Shown in pieces: positions 21,054 through 29,786 of a DNA stretch of 64,000 bases. The translations under genes were made by a program, and so were the position numbers. This stretch comes from Tuberibacillus sp. Marseille-P3662 (GTDB lineage: Bacteria; Bacillota; Bacilli; Bacillales; Sporolactobacillaceae): the NCBI RefSeq assembly GCF_900178005.1, contig NZ_FXBS01000003.1:324166-388165 (forward strand), given 5' to 3'. The notes under the pieces are model-generated. The model saw only the letters and a program-made list of their open reading frames with translations, was not told the DNA's origin and did no database searches. Numbering within the stretch: the first letter of the stretch is position 1; every line of letters begins with the position of its first letter.

Positions 21054-22112
21054 ATGGAGAAATATAGAATCGATCCTAGTAAAGGGCTGGAATTTGGTAT
21101 TTACACACTTGGTGACCACTTACCGAATCCTTTAACAGGAGAGAGAATTTCTGCAGAACAACGCATTCATGAAATCATAGAATATGCTAAGCTGGCTGAG
21201 CAAGCAGGTGTTGATTTTTTCAGTGTCGGTGAAAGTCATCAGGAATATTTTGCAACACAAGCGCACGCGGTTGTTCTCTCAGCGATTGCTCAGGCGACCG
21301 AAAAAATGAAAATCGGAAGCTCCTCAACCATTATCAGCACGTCGGATCCGGTGCGTGTGTATGAGAATTTTGCCACAGCTGATTTAATTTCGAAGGGTCG
21401 TGCCGAGATTGTTGCTGGTCGTGCATCAAGAATAGGGCTCTTTGATTTATTAGGCTATAATTTTCGTGATTATGAAGAGTTATATGAGGAAAAGTTTGAT
21501 CTGTTATTGAAATTGAATAAAGAGGAGGTTGTTAATTGGAGTGGAGATTACCGTGCTCCATTAAACAATGCGAAGGTGCTTCCACGTCCTCAAAATGGCT
21601 CAATGCCGATTTGGCGTGCGGTGGGTGGTACGCCTGCTAGCGCGATTAAAGCCGGTTATGCAGGTGTTCCGATGTTTCAAGCCCATTTAGGTGGGCCAGC
21701 GAGTGTTTTTAAGCGGACGATTGATGCTTATCGTGAAGCGGCAAGTCAGAGCGGCTTTGACCCATCGGAGCTTCCCGTTGCAACGGCCGGCTTTTTCTAT
21801 GCCGCTGATACAACGCAACAGGCTCTAAAAGAGTATTACCCTCACATTAATGAGGGAATGAAGAAAACGAATGGACAAGGCTTTCCGAAGCAGCACTTTG
21901 CACAAGGCGCAGATCCACATAATATCATGAATGTTGGTAGTCCGCAGCAAATCATTGAAAAAATTCTCTATCAACATGAAATGTTTGGTCATCAGCGATA
22001 TATTGCACAAATTGATTTTGGCGGTGTGCCATTTGATCAATTAAGGAAAAATATTGAGCTGATCGGTACAGAAATCATACCTGCTATAAAAAAACATACG
22101 GCCAAAAACTAG
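21054..22112 (+). CDS. LLM-class flavin-dependent monooxygenase
   Basis: 352 residues, the usual length. Luciferase-like TIM barrel: LAEQAGVDFFSVGESHQEYF, ATEKMKIGSSSTIISTSDPVR, FATADLISKGRAEIVAGRAS, and the end MFGHQRYIAQIDFGGVPFDQ. It uses reduced flavin supplied by a partner reductase to oxidise an unknown substrate. The FMN reductase gene is 11 bases downstream and the HxlR gene is divergent, which together form a small detoxification unit. Confidence 0.9.
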   Translation: MEKYRIDPSKGLEFGIYTLGDHLPNPLTGERISAEQRIHEIIEYAKLAEQAGVDFFSVGESHQEYFATQAHAVVLSAIAQATEKMKIGSSSTIISTSDPVRVYENFATADLISKGRAEIVAGRASRIGLFDLLGYNFRDYEELYEEKFDLLLKLNKEEVVNWSGDYRAPLNNAKVLPRPQNGSMPIWRAVGGTPASAIKAGYAGVPMFQAHLGGPASVFKRTIDAYREAASQSGFDPSELPVATAGFFYAADTTQQALKEYYPHINEGMKKTNGQGFPKQHFAQGADPHNIMNVGSPQQIIEKILYQHEMFGHQRYIAQIDFGGVPFDQLRKNIELIGTEIIPAIKKHTAKN

Positions 22113-22123
22113 GAGGCATTGAA

Positions 22124-22690
22124 ATGAAGGTTGTCGCTTTAGCCGGTTCCATAGTTGGTTCAAAAACAAGAACGGCTATGAATGATACAGTAAAGAGACT
22201 CACTGAAAAATATCCGGATACAGACGTCACATTAATTGATTTAGCTGAATATGATGTTCAGTTTAGTGATGGGCGAAACTACATGGAATATGAAGGTGAT
22301 ACAAAATATGTGGCCCAAACCATAATGGATGCAGATGCCATTATTATTGGAACACCCATTTTTCAGGCGTCGATACCAGCTACATTAAAGAATATATTTG
22401 ATTTGCTTCCTGTGAGCGCTTTTCGGGATAAGGTTGTCAGTATGCTCGTGACAGCCGGTTCACCTAAGCACTACTTAATCGCGGATCAACAATTAAGACC
22501 TGTTCTGACTTATATGAAAGCACAAGTTGTTCAGTCGTATGTGTTTATCGAAGAAAAAGACTTTTATCGGAAAGACATTATCAATGATGATGTATTATTC
22601 CGAATCGATCGTTTGGTTGAAGATACAGTTATATTAACGGAAACCTATACGAACATTCGTGAAGCCAAAGAAGCGGAATATGATTTTTAA
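22124..22690 (+). CDS. NADPH-dependent FMN reductase
   Basis: 188 residues with the flavodoxin-like FMN_red fold: MKVVALAGSIVGSKTRTAMN (phosphate loop), ADAIIIGTPIFQASIPATLKN and FRDKVVSMLVTAGSPKHYLI. It passes electrons from NAD(P)H to free FMN for the monooxygenase encoded just before. ATG 22124 follows AGGAGGCATTGAA. Of SsuE/MsuE size. Confidence 0.9.
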   Translation: MKVVALAGSIVGSKTRTAMNDTVKRLTEKYPDTDVTLIDLAEYDVQFSDGRNYMEYEGDTKYVAQTIMDADAIIIGTPIFQASIPATLKNIFDLLPVSAFRDKVVSMLVTAGSPKHYLIADQQLRPVLTYMKAQVVQSYVFIEEKDFYRKDIINDDVLFRIDRLVEDTVILTETYTNIREAKEAEYDF

Positions 22691-22720
22691 TAGATATATG
22701 AATCGTGTTATGTAAAAAAC

Positions 22721-22949
22721 GAGTCTGGAACAAAAGTATATAGTCACAGAATCATCCGAACTGGTTTATTAATCAGTTCGGATGATTTGTTTACACTTAA
22801 AGAAAGTATAAAAACTTTCTTCAAACAAGGATGTTCGGCTCGTGCTCCTCCCGCAGGCGTCTACGTATTTTGACGACGCTTAGAACTTGCTTTCATATCT
22901 CATTGTTCGGCTTACTGAGTATCCTGTTTTAGATTTGTCCCAGCCTTGT
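22721..22949. repeat. Dispersed-type structured intergenic repeat
   Basis: About 230 bases bounded by near-complementary ends (GTCTGGAACAAAA and GATTTGTCCCAGCC). Inside, TCATCCGAACTG pairs exactly with CAGTTCGGATGA over 10 bases (about 22752-22785), and the rest has the compact, GC-uneven look of the SRPs-and-repeats family that recurs between genes in Bacillaceae. No coding frame is sensible. Confidence 0.55.
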
Positions 22950-22971
22950 TGGTTTTATAGAGTCGTTGCTC

Positions 22972-24006
22972 TTATTGATGTGAAATAACAATTTTGCCGA
23001 AAAATGTTTGGCTTTCCAGATATTCATAGGCTTTTTTTGCTTCTTCAAACGGAAAGACGCTGTCAACAACGGGGGCTAACGCCTTGTCTTCAATAACCCT
23101 GTTCATAGCTTCAAAGTCACTGCGACTGCCTACACCAATGGTCCGGGTCGAGGCTTTTCCAAACAAGTCAAAATAGCCGATTTTATCACCGGTTTTAGTG
23201 AGCACACCTATAAGCGCAAGTTCATTCCCAGGGGCTATGGCTTGAAGAGATTGGTGGATCGTCGCTGGACCACCAACTTCGACGACACGATTGACGCCGC
23301 GTCCGTCTGTGAGGTCCTTAGCCACTTCACCCCAGTTTGGCGTTGTCTTATAATTAATGACTTTTTCCGCACCCAATGCCTTTAGTTTTTCTGCCTTCCT
23401 GTCACTCGAGGTCGTGGCAATGACATTCAAGCCAAGCAATTTGGCGAGTTGGATCGCGAAAACAGAGACCCCGCCGCTTCCTAGTGTTAAGACCGTATCA
23501 CCAGCTGATAGGGGCTGAGGACCATGAAGGGCGTTCCAAGCGGTTACGGCCGCACATGGTAAAGTCGCTGCTTGTTCATAGGTGAGGTGGGATGGTATCG
23601 AAACGAGAAGTTCAGGATTCAATACTTTATACTCGGTCAACCAACCATCACTATGAGAGCCATAAGGTTCTATATAATCCGGTCGCTTGCCACCGAACCA
23701 TTCCCGGGTAAAATTACCTGCAACACGGTCGCCTACTTGAAAACGTCGAACCCCTTCACCGACAGCAACGATTTCCCCAGCCCCATCGGATAATGGGATG
23801 AGATTGTTGTGTATCTCTCCTGGATAGTCGCCGTAGATCATGGCAAGGTCACGGTAATTCAATGCTGAGGCTTTAACACGAACAAGCACTTCTCCCCGTT
23901 GAACAGATGGGATATCCTCAGTCACTAAGTTTAAGTTGTCAATACTGCCCGTATCTTTAAGTCGATATGATCGCATGGTTTTATTTGAGTTTTGATCAGC
24001 TGTCAT
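22972..24006 (-). CDS. Zinc-free medium-chain alcohol dehydrogenase/quinone oxidoreductase
   Basis: 344 residues. Start at ATG 24006, six bases after AAGGAGG; the ATG six bases earlier is too close. The MDR fold is complete: VRVKASALNYRDLAMIYGDY, PLSDGAGEIVAVGEGVRRF, and the nucleotide site TVLTLGSGGVSVFAIQLAKL then NVIATTSSDRKAEKL. The usual catalytic Cys/His zinc ligands are absent, so it is in the NAD(P)-dependent quinone-oxidoreductase-like branch. It could reduce reactive enones. Close to, but not co-directional with, the flavin monooxygenase unit. Confidence 0.88.
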   Translation of the reverse strand: MTADQNSNKTMRSYRLKDTGSIDNLNLVTEDIPSVQRGEVLVRVKASALNYRDLAMIYGDYPGEIHNNLIPLSDGAGEIVAVGEGVRRFQVGDRVAGNFTREWFGGKRPDYIEPYGSHSDGWLTEYKVLNPELLVSIPSHLTYEQAATLPCAAVTAWNALHGPQPLSAGDTVLTLGSGGVSVFAIQLAKLLGLNVIATTSSDRKAEKLKALGAEKVINYKTTPNWGEVAKDLTDGRGVNRVVEVGGPATIHQSLQAIAPGNELALIGVLTKTGDKIGYFDLFGKASTRTIGVGSRSDFEAMNRVIEDKALAPVVDSVFPFEEAKKAYEYLESQTFFGKIVISHQ

Positions 24007-24017
24007 AATCATCCTCC

Positions 24018-24734
24018 TTAAATCTTGGCATTTTTGAGCACGTTGATCATAAAATCCTTATTAGGATAGTTAGATTCATTAAATTGACCGATGACTTTGT
24101 CAACATCATAATCAACTTTAACAATGCTTGTTTGACATTGATCGGCATTTGTTTCTAGAAGTGCATAGGATGCTTTTTGAATGCCGTCAAAGGGTAGCCC
24201 GACGCTGCCTAAGTTCACGATGGATTGGCCTTCGATATAGCGGATAAACGCTTTGTGAATATGACCGTAAAGGTGAATGTCAGACTTATCATCCATCATT
24301 TTTTCTCTAAACACCTGTTCAGATTCATGTGGCTGAATCATTTCAAATAAATCATCTGGTGTAGCATGAAAAGCAGCTATCTTAATATCATCTGCTGTCA
24401 TTGAAAAATGATGGGGTAAATGATTCAAATAGTGAATATCATCTTGATCTAGCAATGAATAGGCCCAATCTCTTTCCTTTGTCATGATCTCGAAAGCTTG
24501 ATCTGGCACTTCACCGGTGTTGATGCCTCTGACGACCCAAGCATCGGCATTGCCTTTGATGACATCTGTATGTAATGAGCGGACAATATCTATAGATTCC
24601 TTTGGTTGTGGGCCTCTGAAACAAATGTCGCCTAAGACCACGATTTTATCAACCTGTTTTTGTCTTAAATCATTGAGCACAGCTTTAAGTGCAACGGCAT
24701 TGCCATGAATGTCTGAAATAAAGCCAATTTTCAA
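24018..24734 (-). CDS. Metallophosphoesterase (YfcE/calcineurin-like)
   Basis: 238 residues from a TTG at 24734, seven bases after GGGAGGG; this gives the expected start LKIGFISDIHGNAVAL. Metal-binding motifs in order: DIHGN, VVLGDICFRGP (GD-x-RGP type), GNADAW (GNH variant), HATPDD and YGHIHKAF (GHxH). A two-metal phosphoesterase of the YfcE/DR1281-like group, possibly acting on nucleotides or nucleic acid ends. Followed 11 bases on by the dehydrogenase gene, probably one operon. Confidence 0.85.
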   Translation of the reverse strand: MKIGFISDIHGNAVALKAVLNDLRQKQVDKIVVLGDICFRGPQPKESIDIVRSLHTDVIKGNADAWVVRGINTGEVPDQAFEIMTKERDWAYSLLDQDDIHYLNHLPHHFSMTADDIKIAAFHATPDDLFEMIQPHESEQVFREKMMDDKSDIHLYGHIHKAFIRYIEGQSIVNLGSVGLPFDGIQKASYALLETNADQCQTSIVKVDYDVDKVIGQFNESNYPNKDFMINVLKNAKI

Positions 24735-24916
24735 GGTAGTACCCTCCCTTTTTAATAGCTTTAAAGTCATGTTAACACAATGATATAGTGACCGTCAGAT
24801 TTCGGATTCACGTGAAGGCGTCCTAATATGTTAAACTATAAATAGAAGCAAACAAGTTGTTGATGAAAGTTGCATATAAATAATTGTCTAAATTTCAAAA
24901 ATAGGAGCAGTCAAAG

Positions 24917-26329
24917 ATGAATGATGAACTTGTCAAGCCAACGGAAATAGCCATAAAAGATTCAAAGCAAATGATCAACGGGCAAGTCGTTCGAGCGGCA
25001 ATCTTTGCAAGAAGTGAAATTTTTGAAGTCACAACAATCAACAACGAAAGTTATTATCTGATCTATTATAAGAATGCTTTTATATATGGAGACAAAGTAG
25101 AAGGTATCGAAGAAGGTTCTTTTATTGATCATGCCTTTCAGCAAGGAGTGGTGTTTGAATCACAGCACACAATAATGTCAGAATTGCTGCCCAAATCATC
25201 AGTCACCCTTCCGAATAAAAATAAGCTCTTTGCTCAATTGCAGAATCAATATGATCTGCAAGAAACGGCCTATATCGCCACAACTCTCGATTCATTTTTT
25301 ACAAGGGACCATATTATCAAGGTAGTAAACAAAATTCTTTCTTACTTCAAACGAGGCGGGAAGTATTTTAAAGCCTTTCAAGTGCTGCAAATATTAACAG
25401 CGTTTGCTCCTGACTTACAATCAGCTAAAGATCGTTTCAATTCACTTGATTTTCTCTCTTATAAAGATTTTTACAAGTCCTCCGATTGGCCATCTATTCA
25501 ACAAAAAGACCCCCTCTATGTTGAGCGTTATTGCTTTGAACATCGATTTAATCCAGAAGAACGGAACCTGTTAGAAGATGTTTTGAGACAACAAGACCGC
25601 TTGTTTGAATTACTATTATTATGGCTTGAAAAAGCTAAAAGAGAAGCAACGGTCGATACTGAATCACTGAAGCTTTATACTGATATTGCCGCACAATTTG
25701 TATCCAAAGAGGCATGGATGTTGATGTTGGAACAAGCCAATATTAATCCTTTTCAACAACTTTCTGAGGCTAAGTCAGTCATCGAGACCTTGATTCAAGA
25801 AGGCTATTATGAACAAGCAGCCTTACATTTATTAGATTTTATTGATGACCTTCCTGACAACTATGATTCAATCTTGGATTCGTTGTGGACAAATCTTAAT
25901 GCCGCGTTTATAGTTAGCCACTTAGATGATTTCATCCTTGTGATCGAGCAGTTCCCTCATAACGATCAAAGCCAATCCGAACAAAAGATACGTCAACTTG
26001 CTGTTAAATTGCTAGAAAAACATGAAGTGAACACGGTTCATGAAAAATTGACACCTATCAAAACAATATTTCCACAGTCGGAGGTCATTCGTGATATTGA
26101 CCATATGGCAGGATTAACAGAGTCGCCCGACCGGATGATGGAATTGGGACAGTATTATGCTCAGTTTCAACAATACGATGCCGCCATTGACTGCTTCTCT
26201 TGGGAAATGGAACTTCACCCGCAGCATGCCACCCCCGTCGAACATTTAAGCAAGATGTATCAACATAAAGGAATGCCAGAAGAAGCAGCTGCCTATCAAC
26301 ATATTTTAGTTGAATTGAAGAAATTTTAA
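24917..26329 (+). CDS. TPR-like helical repeat protein, 470 aa
   Basis: A soluble, mostly helical protein. Residues 1-95 look beta-rich (VVRAAIFARSEIFEVTTINN, YYLIYYKNAFIYG), then helical repeats through the rest, with clear TPR-like units near the end: ELGQYYAQFQQYDAAIDCFS, MELHPQHATPVEHLSKMYQH and GMPEEAAAYQHILVELKK. I recognise no specific family. ATG 24917 follows AATAGGAGCAGTCAAAG. It could be a scaffold or adaptor; no partner is apparent from its neighbours. Confidence 0.75.
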   Translation: MNDELVKPTEIAIKDSKQMINGQVVRAAIFARSEIFEVTTINNESYYLIYYKNAFIYGDKVEGIEEGSFIDHAFQQGVVFESQHTIMSELLPKSSVTLPNKNKLFAQLQNQYDLQETAYIATTLDSFFTRDHIIKVVNKILSYFKRGGKYFKAFQVLQILTAFAPDLQSAKDRFNSLDFLSYKDFYKSSDWPSIQQKDPLYVERYCFEHRFNPEERNLLEDVLRQQDRLFELLLLWLEKAKREATVDTESLKLYTDIAAQFVSKEAWMLMLEQANINPFQQLSEAKSVIETLIQEGYYEQAALHLLDFIDDLPDNYDSILDSLWTNLNAAFIVSHLDDFILVIEQFPHNDQSQSEQKIRQLAVKLLEKHEVNTVHEKLTPIKTIFPQSEVIRDIDHMAGLTESPDRMMELGQYYAQFQQYDAAIDCFSWEMELHPQHATPVEHLSKMYQHKGMPEEAAAYQHILVELKKF

Positions 26330-26485
26330 AGAATTGGCGGGATTTTTGATGTTATCATCAAAAATGAATACAAAAGATGATAAGATCAAGCAAAAAATTG
26401 GTATCAGTCCGGCGAAAGGATGTAACCTTATTTATGTAGAGCGCTTTTTAGGGAATGATATGATAAAAATTAGAGGTGAATCAGT

Positions 26486-27499
26486 TTGTCAAAAAAGCAA
26501 TTAAATGATATACCCTTTTCTGTATTAGATTTAGCGCCGATCGTTGAGGGCGGATCAGCGAGTGAGTCCTTCAACAATAGTTTGGATCTGGCTCAGCATG
26601 CAGAGAAATGGGGATTTAATCGTTACTGGGTGGCTGAACACCACAATATGCCAGGTATTGCAAGTTCGGCAACGTCGGTTGTGATCGGCCATATTGCAGG
26701 AGGAACTGAGAAGATTCGTGTTGGTTCCGGCGGTATCATGCTTCCGAATCATCCGCCTTTAGTGATCGCTGAGCAATTCGGAACGTTAGCATCCATGTAT
26801 CCTGGGCGCATTGATTTAGGGCTGGGACGAGCTCCTGGTACTGATCATATTACATCACGAGCTTTACGGCGTGAAGTCTTACCGAATGGTGAGAACTTTC
26901 CAGAGCAGGTTGATGAACTCCGTCAATACCTAGATCCTTCACTATCATCTCAGCAGCATCATGTGCACGCTGTACCTGGTGAAGGCTTAACGATTCCGAT
27001 TTGGTTATTGGGTTCAAGTGACTTTAGTGCCCGATTAGCTGCCGAACTTGGCTTGCCTTTTTCATTTGCTAGCCACTTTGCTGCGGATAATACTTTGCCA
27101 GCTTTGGAAGCGTATCGAAACAATTTCCAACCCTCTAGTATACTTGAGGAACCTTATGTGATGCTTGGAGCTAGCGTGGTCTTGGCCGATACTGAGGAGA
27201 GAGCGCAATTCCTAGCCACCTCTCAACAACAGCAAACCCTTAGCCTTGTACGAAATAACCCTGGTCGTTTGCAACCGCCAGTTAAGGATATCAAAGACCT
27301 TATGAGTGAATATGAATGGTTAGCATTAAAAGACAAGCTTTATTCATCATTCACAGGCACCCCAGAAACTGTTAAAGACCAGCTGCAACAATTTCAAGAT
27401 AAGACGCAGGCTGATGAGATCATCGTCACCTCACAAATCTTTGACCATCAAGAACGGCTACGGTCATATGAACTGCTTGCTGATATGGTTAAAGAATAA
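26486..27499 (+). CDS. LLM-class oxidoreductase of the MsnO8/YwcH-like group
   Basis: 337 residues. The opening [20 protein letters not shown], then [40 protein letters not shown] and [16 protein letters not shown] define the MsnO8-type luciferase-like branch. The C-terminal [30 protein letters not shown] part is also typical. A flavin-dependent oxidoreductase with unknown substrate. TTG 26486 follows GAGGTGAATCAG. It has its own terminator and no reductase beside it. Confidence 0.88.
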   Translation: MSKKQLNDIPFSVLDLAPIVEGGSASESFNNSLDLAQHAEKWGFNRYWVAEHHNMPGIASSATSVVIGHIAGGTEKIRVGSGGIMLPNHPPLVIAEQFGTLASMYPGRIDLGLGRAPGTDHITSRALRREVLPNGENFPEQVDELRQYLDPSLSSQQHHVHAVPGEGLTIPIWLLGSSDFSARLAAELGLPFSFASHFAADNTLPALEAYRNNFQPSSILEEPYVMLGASVVLADTEERAQFLATSQQQQTLSLVRNNPGRLQPPVKDIKDLMSEYEWLALKDKLYSSFTGTPETVKDQLQQFQDKTQADEIIVTSQIFDHQERLRSYELLADMVKE

Positions 27500-27522
27500 A
27501 TGTTTAAATGAAGGTAATGGAC

Positions 27523-27556
27523 AAGGAGCCAGGATAGCTGGTTCCTTAGTTTTTAC
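27523..27556 (+). terminator. Terminator after the LLM oxidoreductase
   Basis: AAGGAGCCAG pairs with CTGGTTCCTT over GATAG, followed by AGTTTTTAC. Confidence 0.85.
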
Positions 27557-27616
27557 CCCTCCGAACGAGACATCTTGATGGTTTTATATAAATCATTTGC
27601 AGTGAACCTCATTTTC

Positions 27617-27760
27617 TTTAAAAATGTCAAAACCGTTGATATAATAAGGATTGTAGAGGTTATCAGCGGAATTTTAAAAATAACACTATCGATACACTGC
27701 AAATGCTACTTTTTGCAGGCCTGAAAAACGCTGATATCAAGCGGTTTTTTGAGGTTTTTT
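27617..27760 (+). ncRNA. Candidate structured RNA or attenuator upstream of khtT
   Basis: TTTAAA (27617-27622) and TATAAT (27640-27645) with 17 bases between could start an RNA near 27652. In it TATCAGCG (27661-27668) is complementary to CGCTGATA (27729-27736); CTGCAAA pairs with TTTGCAG in between. The same CGCT also forms, with AGCGGTTTTTT, a terminator-like hairpin ending about 27760. Mutually exclusive stems of this kind are typical of attenuators. I could not match it to any known riboswitch. Confidence 0.4.
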
Positions 27761-27764
27761 GTAT

Positions 27765-27927
27765 GCGTTTTATCTGAACGTAGTGGGATATAAAGTTGTC
27801 TATTTGTGGAAGACAAGCGAAACATTCCGCGTTTTATCTGAACGTAGTGGGATATAAAGTTGATTTTTCGCGCCATACCCTCACCTGCCTTTCAGGTTTT
27901 ATCTGAACGTAGTGAGCTATAAAAATT
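27765..27927. repeat. Three spaced repeats, 34-base unit, CRISPR-like geometry
   Basis: Copies at 27765-27798 and 27829-27862 are identical over 34 bases (core TTTTATCTGAACGTAGTGGG then ATATAAAG). The third, 27896-27927, is identical for 19 bases and then diverges. The spacers are 30 and 33 bases and unrelated. The unit has weak dyad symmetry (TTTAT...ATAAA). No cas gene is in the window. Relatives occur in the prophage at 10903 and 10960. Confidence 0.7.
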
Positions 27928-28036
27928 CATCAAATCATTTGATGACCTTGAGAATTTTCGTTTTCCCTGAACAATTATGATACACTTTGGTTAATATAAT
28001 TGTAGAGCAATGTGTAAGGCTTGAAAGGGGATCAAA

Positions 28037-28531
28037 ATGAAAATTAAATCAACACGTCTGCCTGGCATTGGGCAAAAGATTTCAATCATTACGGCTGAAA
28101 ATAATATGATTGTGATCATCGTTCATCATACAGGTAAGCGGAGTCTTTACTTTTTTGAAGAAGCGGGTGATGACCAACCGGATTCATCCATTACCTTAAA
28201 TGCTGATGAAACAAGGGAAATTGGTGCGCAACTGCTTGGTGCAGTGTATCAACCGGCGAATGCCAATCTACTTAAGATGTTCCATCACCAAATTAATATT
28301 GAATGGACTGAGTTAGCTAAGGAATCCGAGCTTGCCTATAAAACCATCGCTGAATCGCGTGTTGGTGAGCTCACGGGGGCTGCCATTGTCGGCCTAGTTA
28401 AAGGTGAAGATGTCATTGCTTCACCGGATTCAGATGAAGTTTTACGTCCAGGTGATACGATCATTTCAATCGGAAAACAAGAGCAAAATGATCAACTCGT
28501 TGTCATGTGCAACGGAGAGGAAGAGCTTTAA
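28037..28531 (+). CDS. khtT: Regulatory subunit of K+/H+ antiporter (KhtT-like, TrkA-C domain)
   Basis: 164 residues. N-terminal ~70-residue domain (STRLPGIGQKISIITAENNM, VHHTGKRSLYFFEEAGDDQP) followed by a TrkA-C/RCK-C domain: TIAESRVGELTGAAIVGLVK, EVLRPGDTIISIGKQEQ. This is the cytoplasmic regulatory subunit that in B. subtilis gates KhtU and binds c-di-AMP. ATG 28037 follows GAAAGGGGATCAAA. The stop overlaps the start of khtU. The third gene of the B. subtilis operon, khtS, is absent. Confidence 0.9.
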   Translation: MKIKSTRLPGIGQKISIITAENNMIVIIVHHTGKRSLYFFEEAGDDQPDSSITLNADETREIGAQLLGAVYQPANANLLKMFHHQINIEWTELAKESELAYKTIAESRVGELTGAAIVGLVKGEDVIASPDSDEVLRPGDTIISIGKQEQNDQLVVMCNGEEEL

Positions 28532-29703
28532 TGCATGGAGGAGAGACAGCTGTTATCCTCGGCGGAGGACTTCTTGTTATCGCCCTTTTTCTTGTTGGTT
28601 ATTTAGGGTGGAAAATCCGGGTGCCAAGTGTCGTTCTATACATTATTTTAGGTATTGTCATTGGTAGCTTTATGTCTACGAATGAAGTCATTGATATAGC
28701 TGGAAAGATCGGCATCGTTTTCTTGTTTTTCCTTCTTGGCCTTGAATTTCCAATTAATCGACTCGGAGAAACAGCCAAAAAAGTATGGCCAGCTGGGGTA
28801 TTGGATATCATCTTGAGTTTAGGTGTGACGACCCTCATTTGTAACCTATTTGGTCTTGGATGGATTCCTTCGTTTTTGATTGGTGGTGCTGTCTATGCCA
28901 CGAGTTCATCCATTACAGCCAATTTGTTAGAACGTACGAAGCGAATCGCCAATCTTGAAGGGGAATATATGCTTGGCCTGCTTATCTTTGAAGATTTGAT
29001 CGCTCCGATTGTTATTGCTGTTTTAATTGGCCTAACTTCTGGTGAACAAATCACGGTGCTGCAGTTTCTTATTCTTCTAATAAAAATTATACTCCTTACA
29101 TTGGGAGCCATTCTGATTGGGAAGTTCGGATTCAGTAAGCTTGGCAAGGTGATTGAACGGATTAATGATGAAGATATTTTTATCTTGTTATCGGCTGGTA
29201 TTTCGTTGTCCTACGCGGGGTTATCGCTTTACTTAGGACTATCCGAAGTATTGGGTGCTTTTCTTGCTGGAATGATGCTGGCAGAAACAAATAAAATGGA
29301 GGACTTCGAATCCACAACCGTTTCTGTGCGGGACTTACTTTTGCCTGTATTTTTCTTTTCGTTCGGAATGACTGTTGATCTTAGTAACGGTGTTCCAATG
29401 GTTTGGCTGCTCATCGTTCTACTTGTCTGGAGTATTCTTGCTAAAGTTGTCACCGGTATGTGGGGCGGACAATGGTATGGTTTACCTAAGCGAGTTTCGA
29501 TGCGGGCCGGGCTGTCCTTGACACAACGTGGCGAATTTTCCGTTGTTATCGCAACTTTAATGACCGGAACGGTCAAAATATTTACAGGTATTTACATACT
29601 TGGTTCGGCCATGATTGGCATCGGATTATTCTTACTTGCTCCGAAGATTACACGAACATTATACGGTAAACCAAAGAAAGATATTAAGATGCCGGGATCG
29701 TAG
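28531..29703 (+). CDS. khtU: Monovalent cation/H+ antiporter (KhtU-like, CPA2 family)
   Basis: 390 residues from ATG 28531, overlapping the khtT stop (TAATG); the ATG at 28507 is inside khtT. About 12 hydrophobic segments with the CPA2 pattern: PSVVLYIILGIVIGSF, FLFFLLGLEFPINRLG, GGAVYATSSSITANLLE, LLIFEDLIAPIVIAVLIG, EVLGAFLAGMMLAETNK and SLTQRGEFSVVIATL. It extrudes K+ (or Na+/NH4+) in exchange for protons at alkaline pH or on c-di-AMP signalling, with KhtT as control subunit. Confidence 0.92.
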   Translation: MHGGETAVILGGGLLVIALFLVGYLGWKIRVPSVVLYIILGIVIGSFMSTNEVIDIAGKIGIVFLFFLLGLEFPINRLGETAKKVWPAGVLDIILSLGVTTLICNLFGLGWIPSFLIGGAVYATSSSITANLLERTKRIANLEGEYMLGLLIFEDLIAPIVIAVLIGLTSGEQITVLQFLILLIKIILLTLGAILIGKFGFSKLGKVIERINDEDIFILLSAGISLSYAGLSLYLGLSEVLGAFLAGMMLAETNKMEDFESTTVSVRDLLLPVFFFSFGMTVDLSNGVPMVWLLIVLLVWSILAKVVTGMWGGQWYGLPKRVSMRAGLSLTQRGEFSVVIATLMTGTVKIFTGIYILGSAMIGIGLFLLAPKITRTLYGKPKKDIKMPGS

Positions 29704-29786
29704 CTTTGAAGCTCCGCAGAAACACCGGCTAAAAAAATCTACAATTATCTGCTGCGGTCGCAACTCAGAAAGATGATGGGGGAAGC

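Noticed and set aside
27617-27760. ydaO (c-di-AMP) riboswitch in front of khtT
   Set aside because: The conserved boxes of that element are absent and a terminator plus the repeats separate it from khtT.
27765-27927. Annotation as a CRISPR array
   Set aside because: Only three units, no cas genes in the window, and relatives of the repeat occur elsewhere; listed as a repeat instead.
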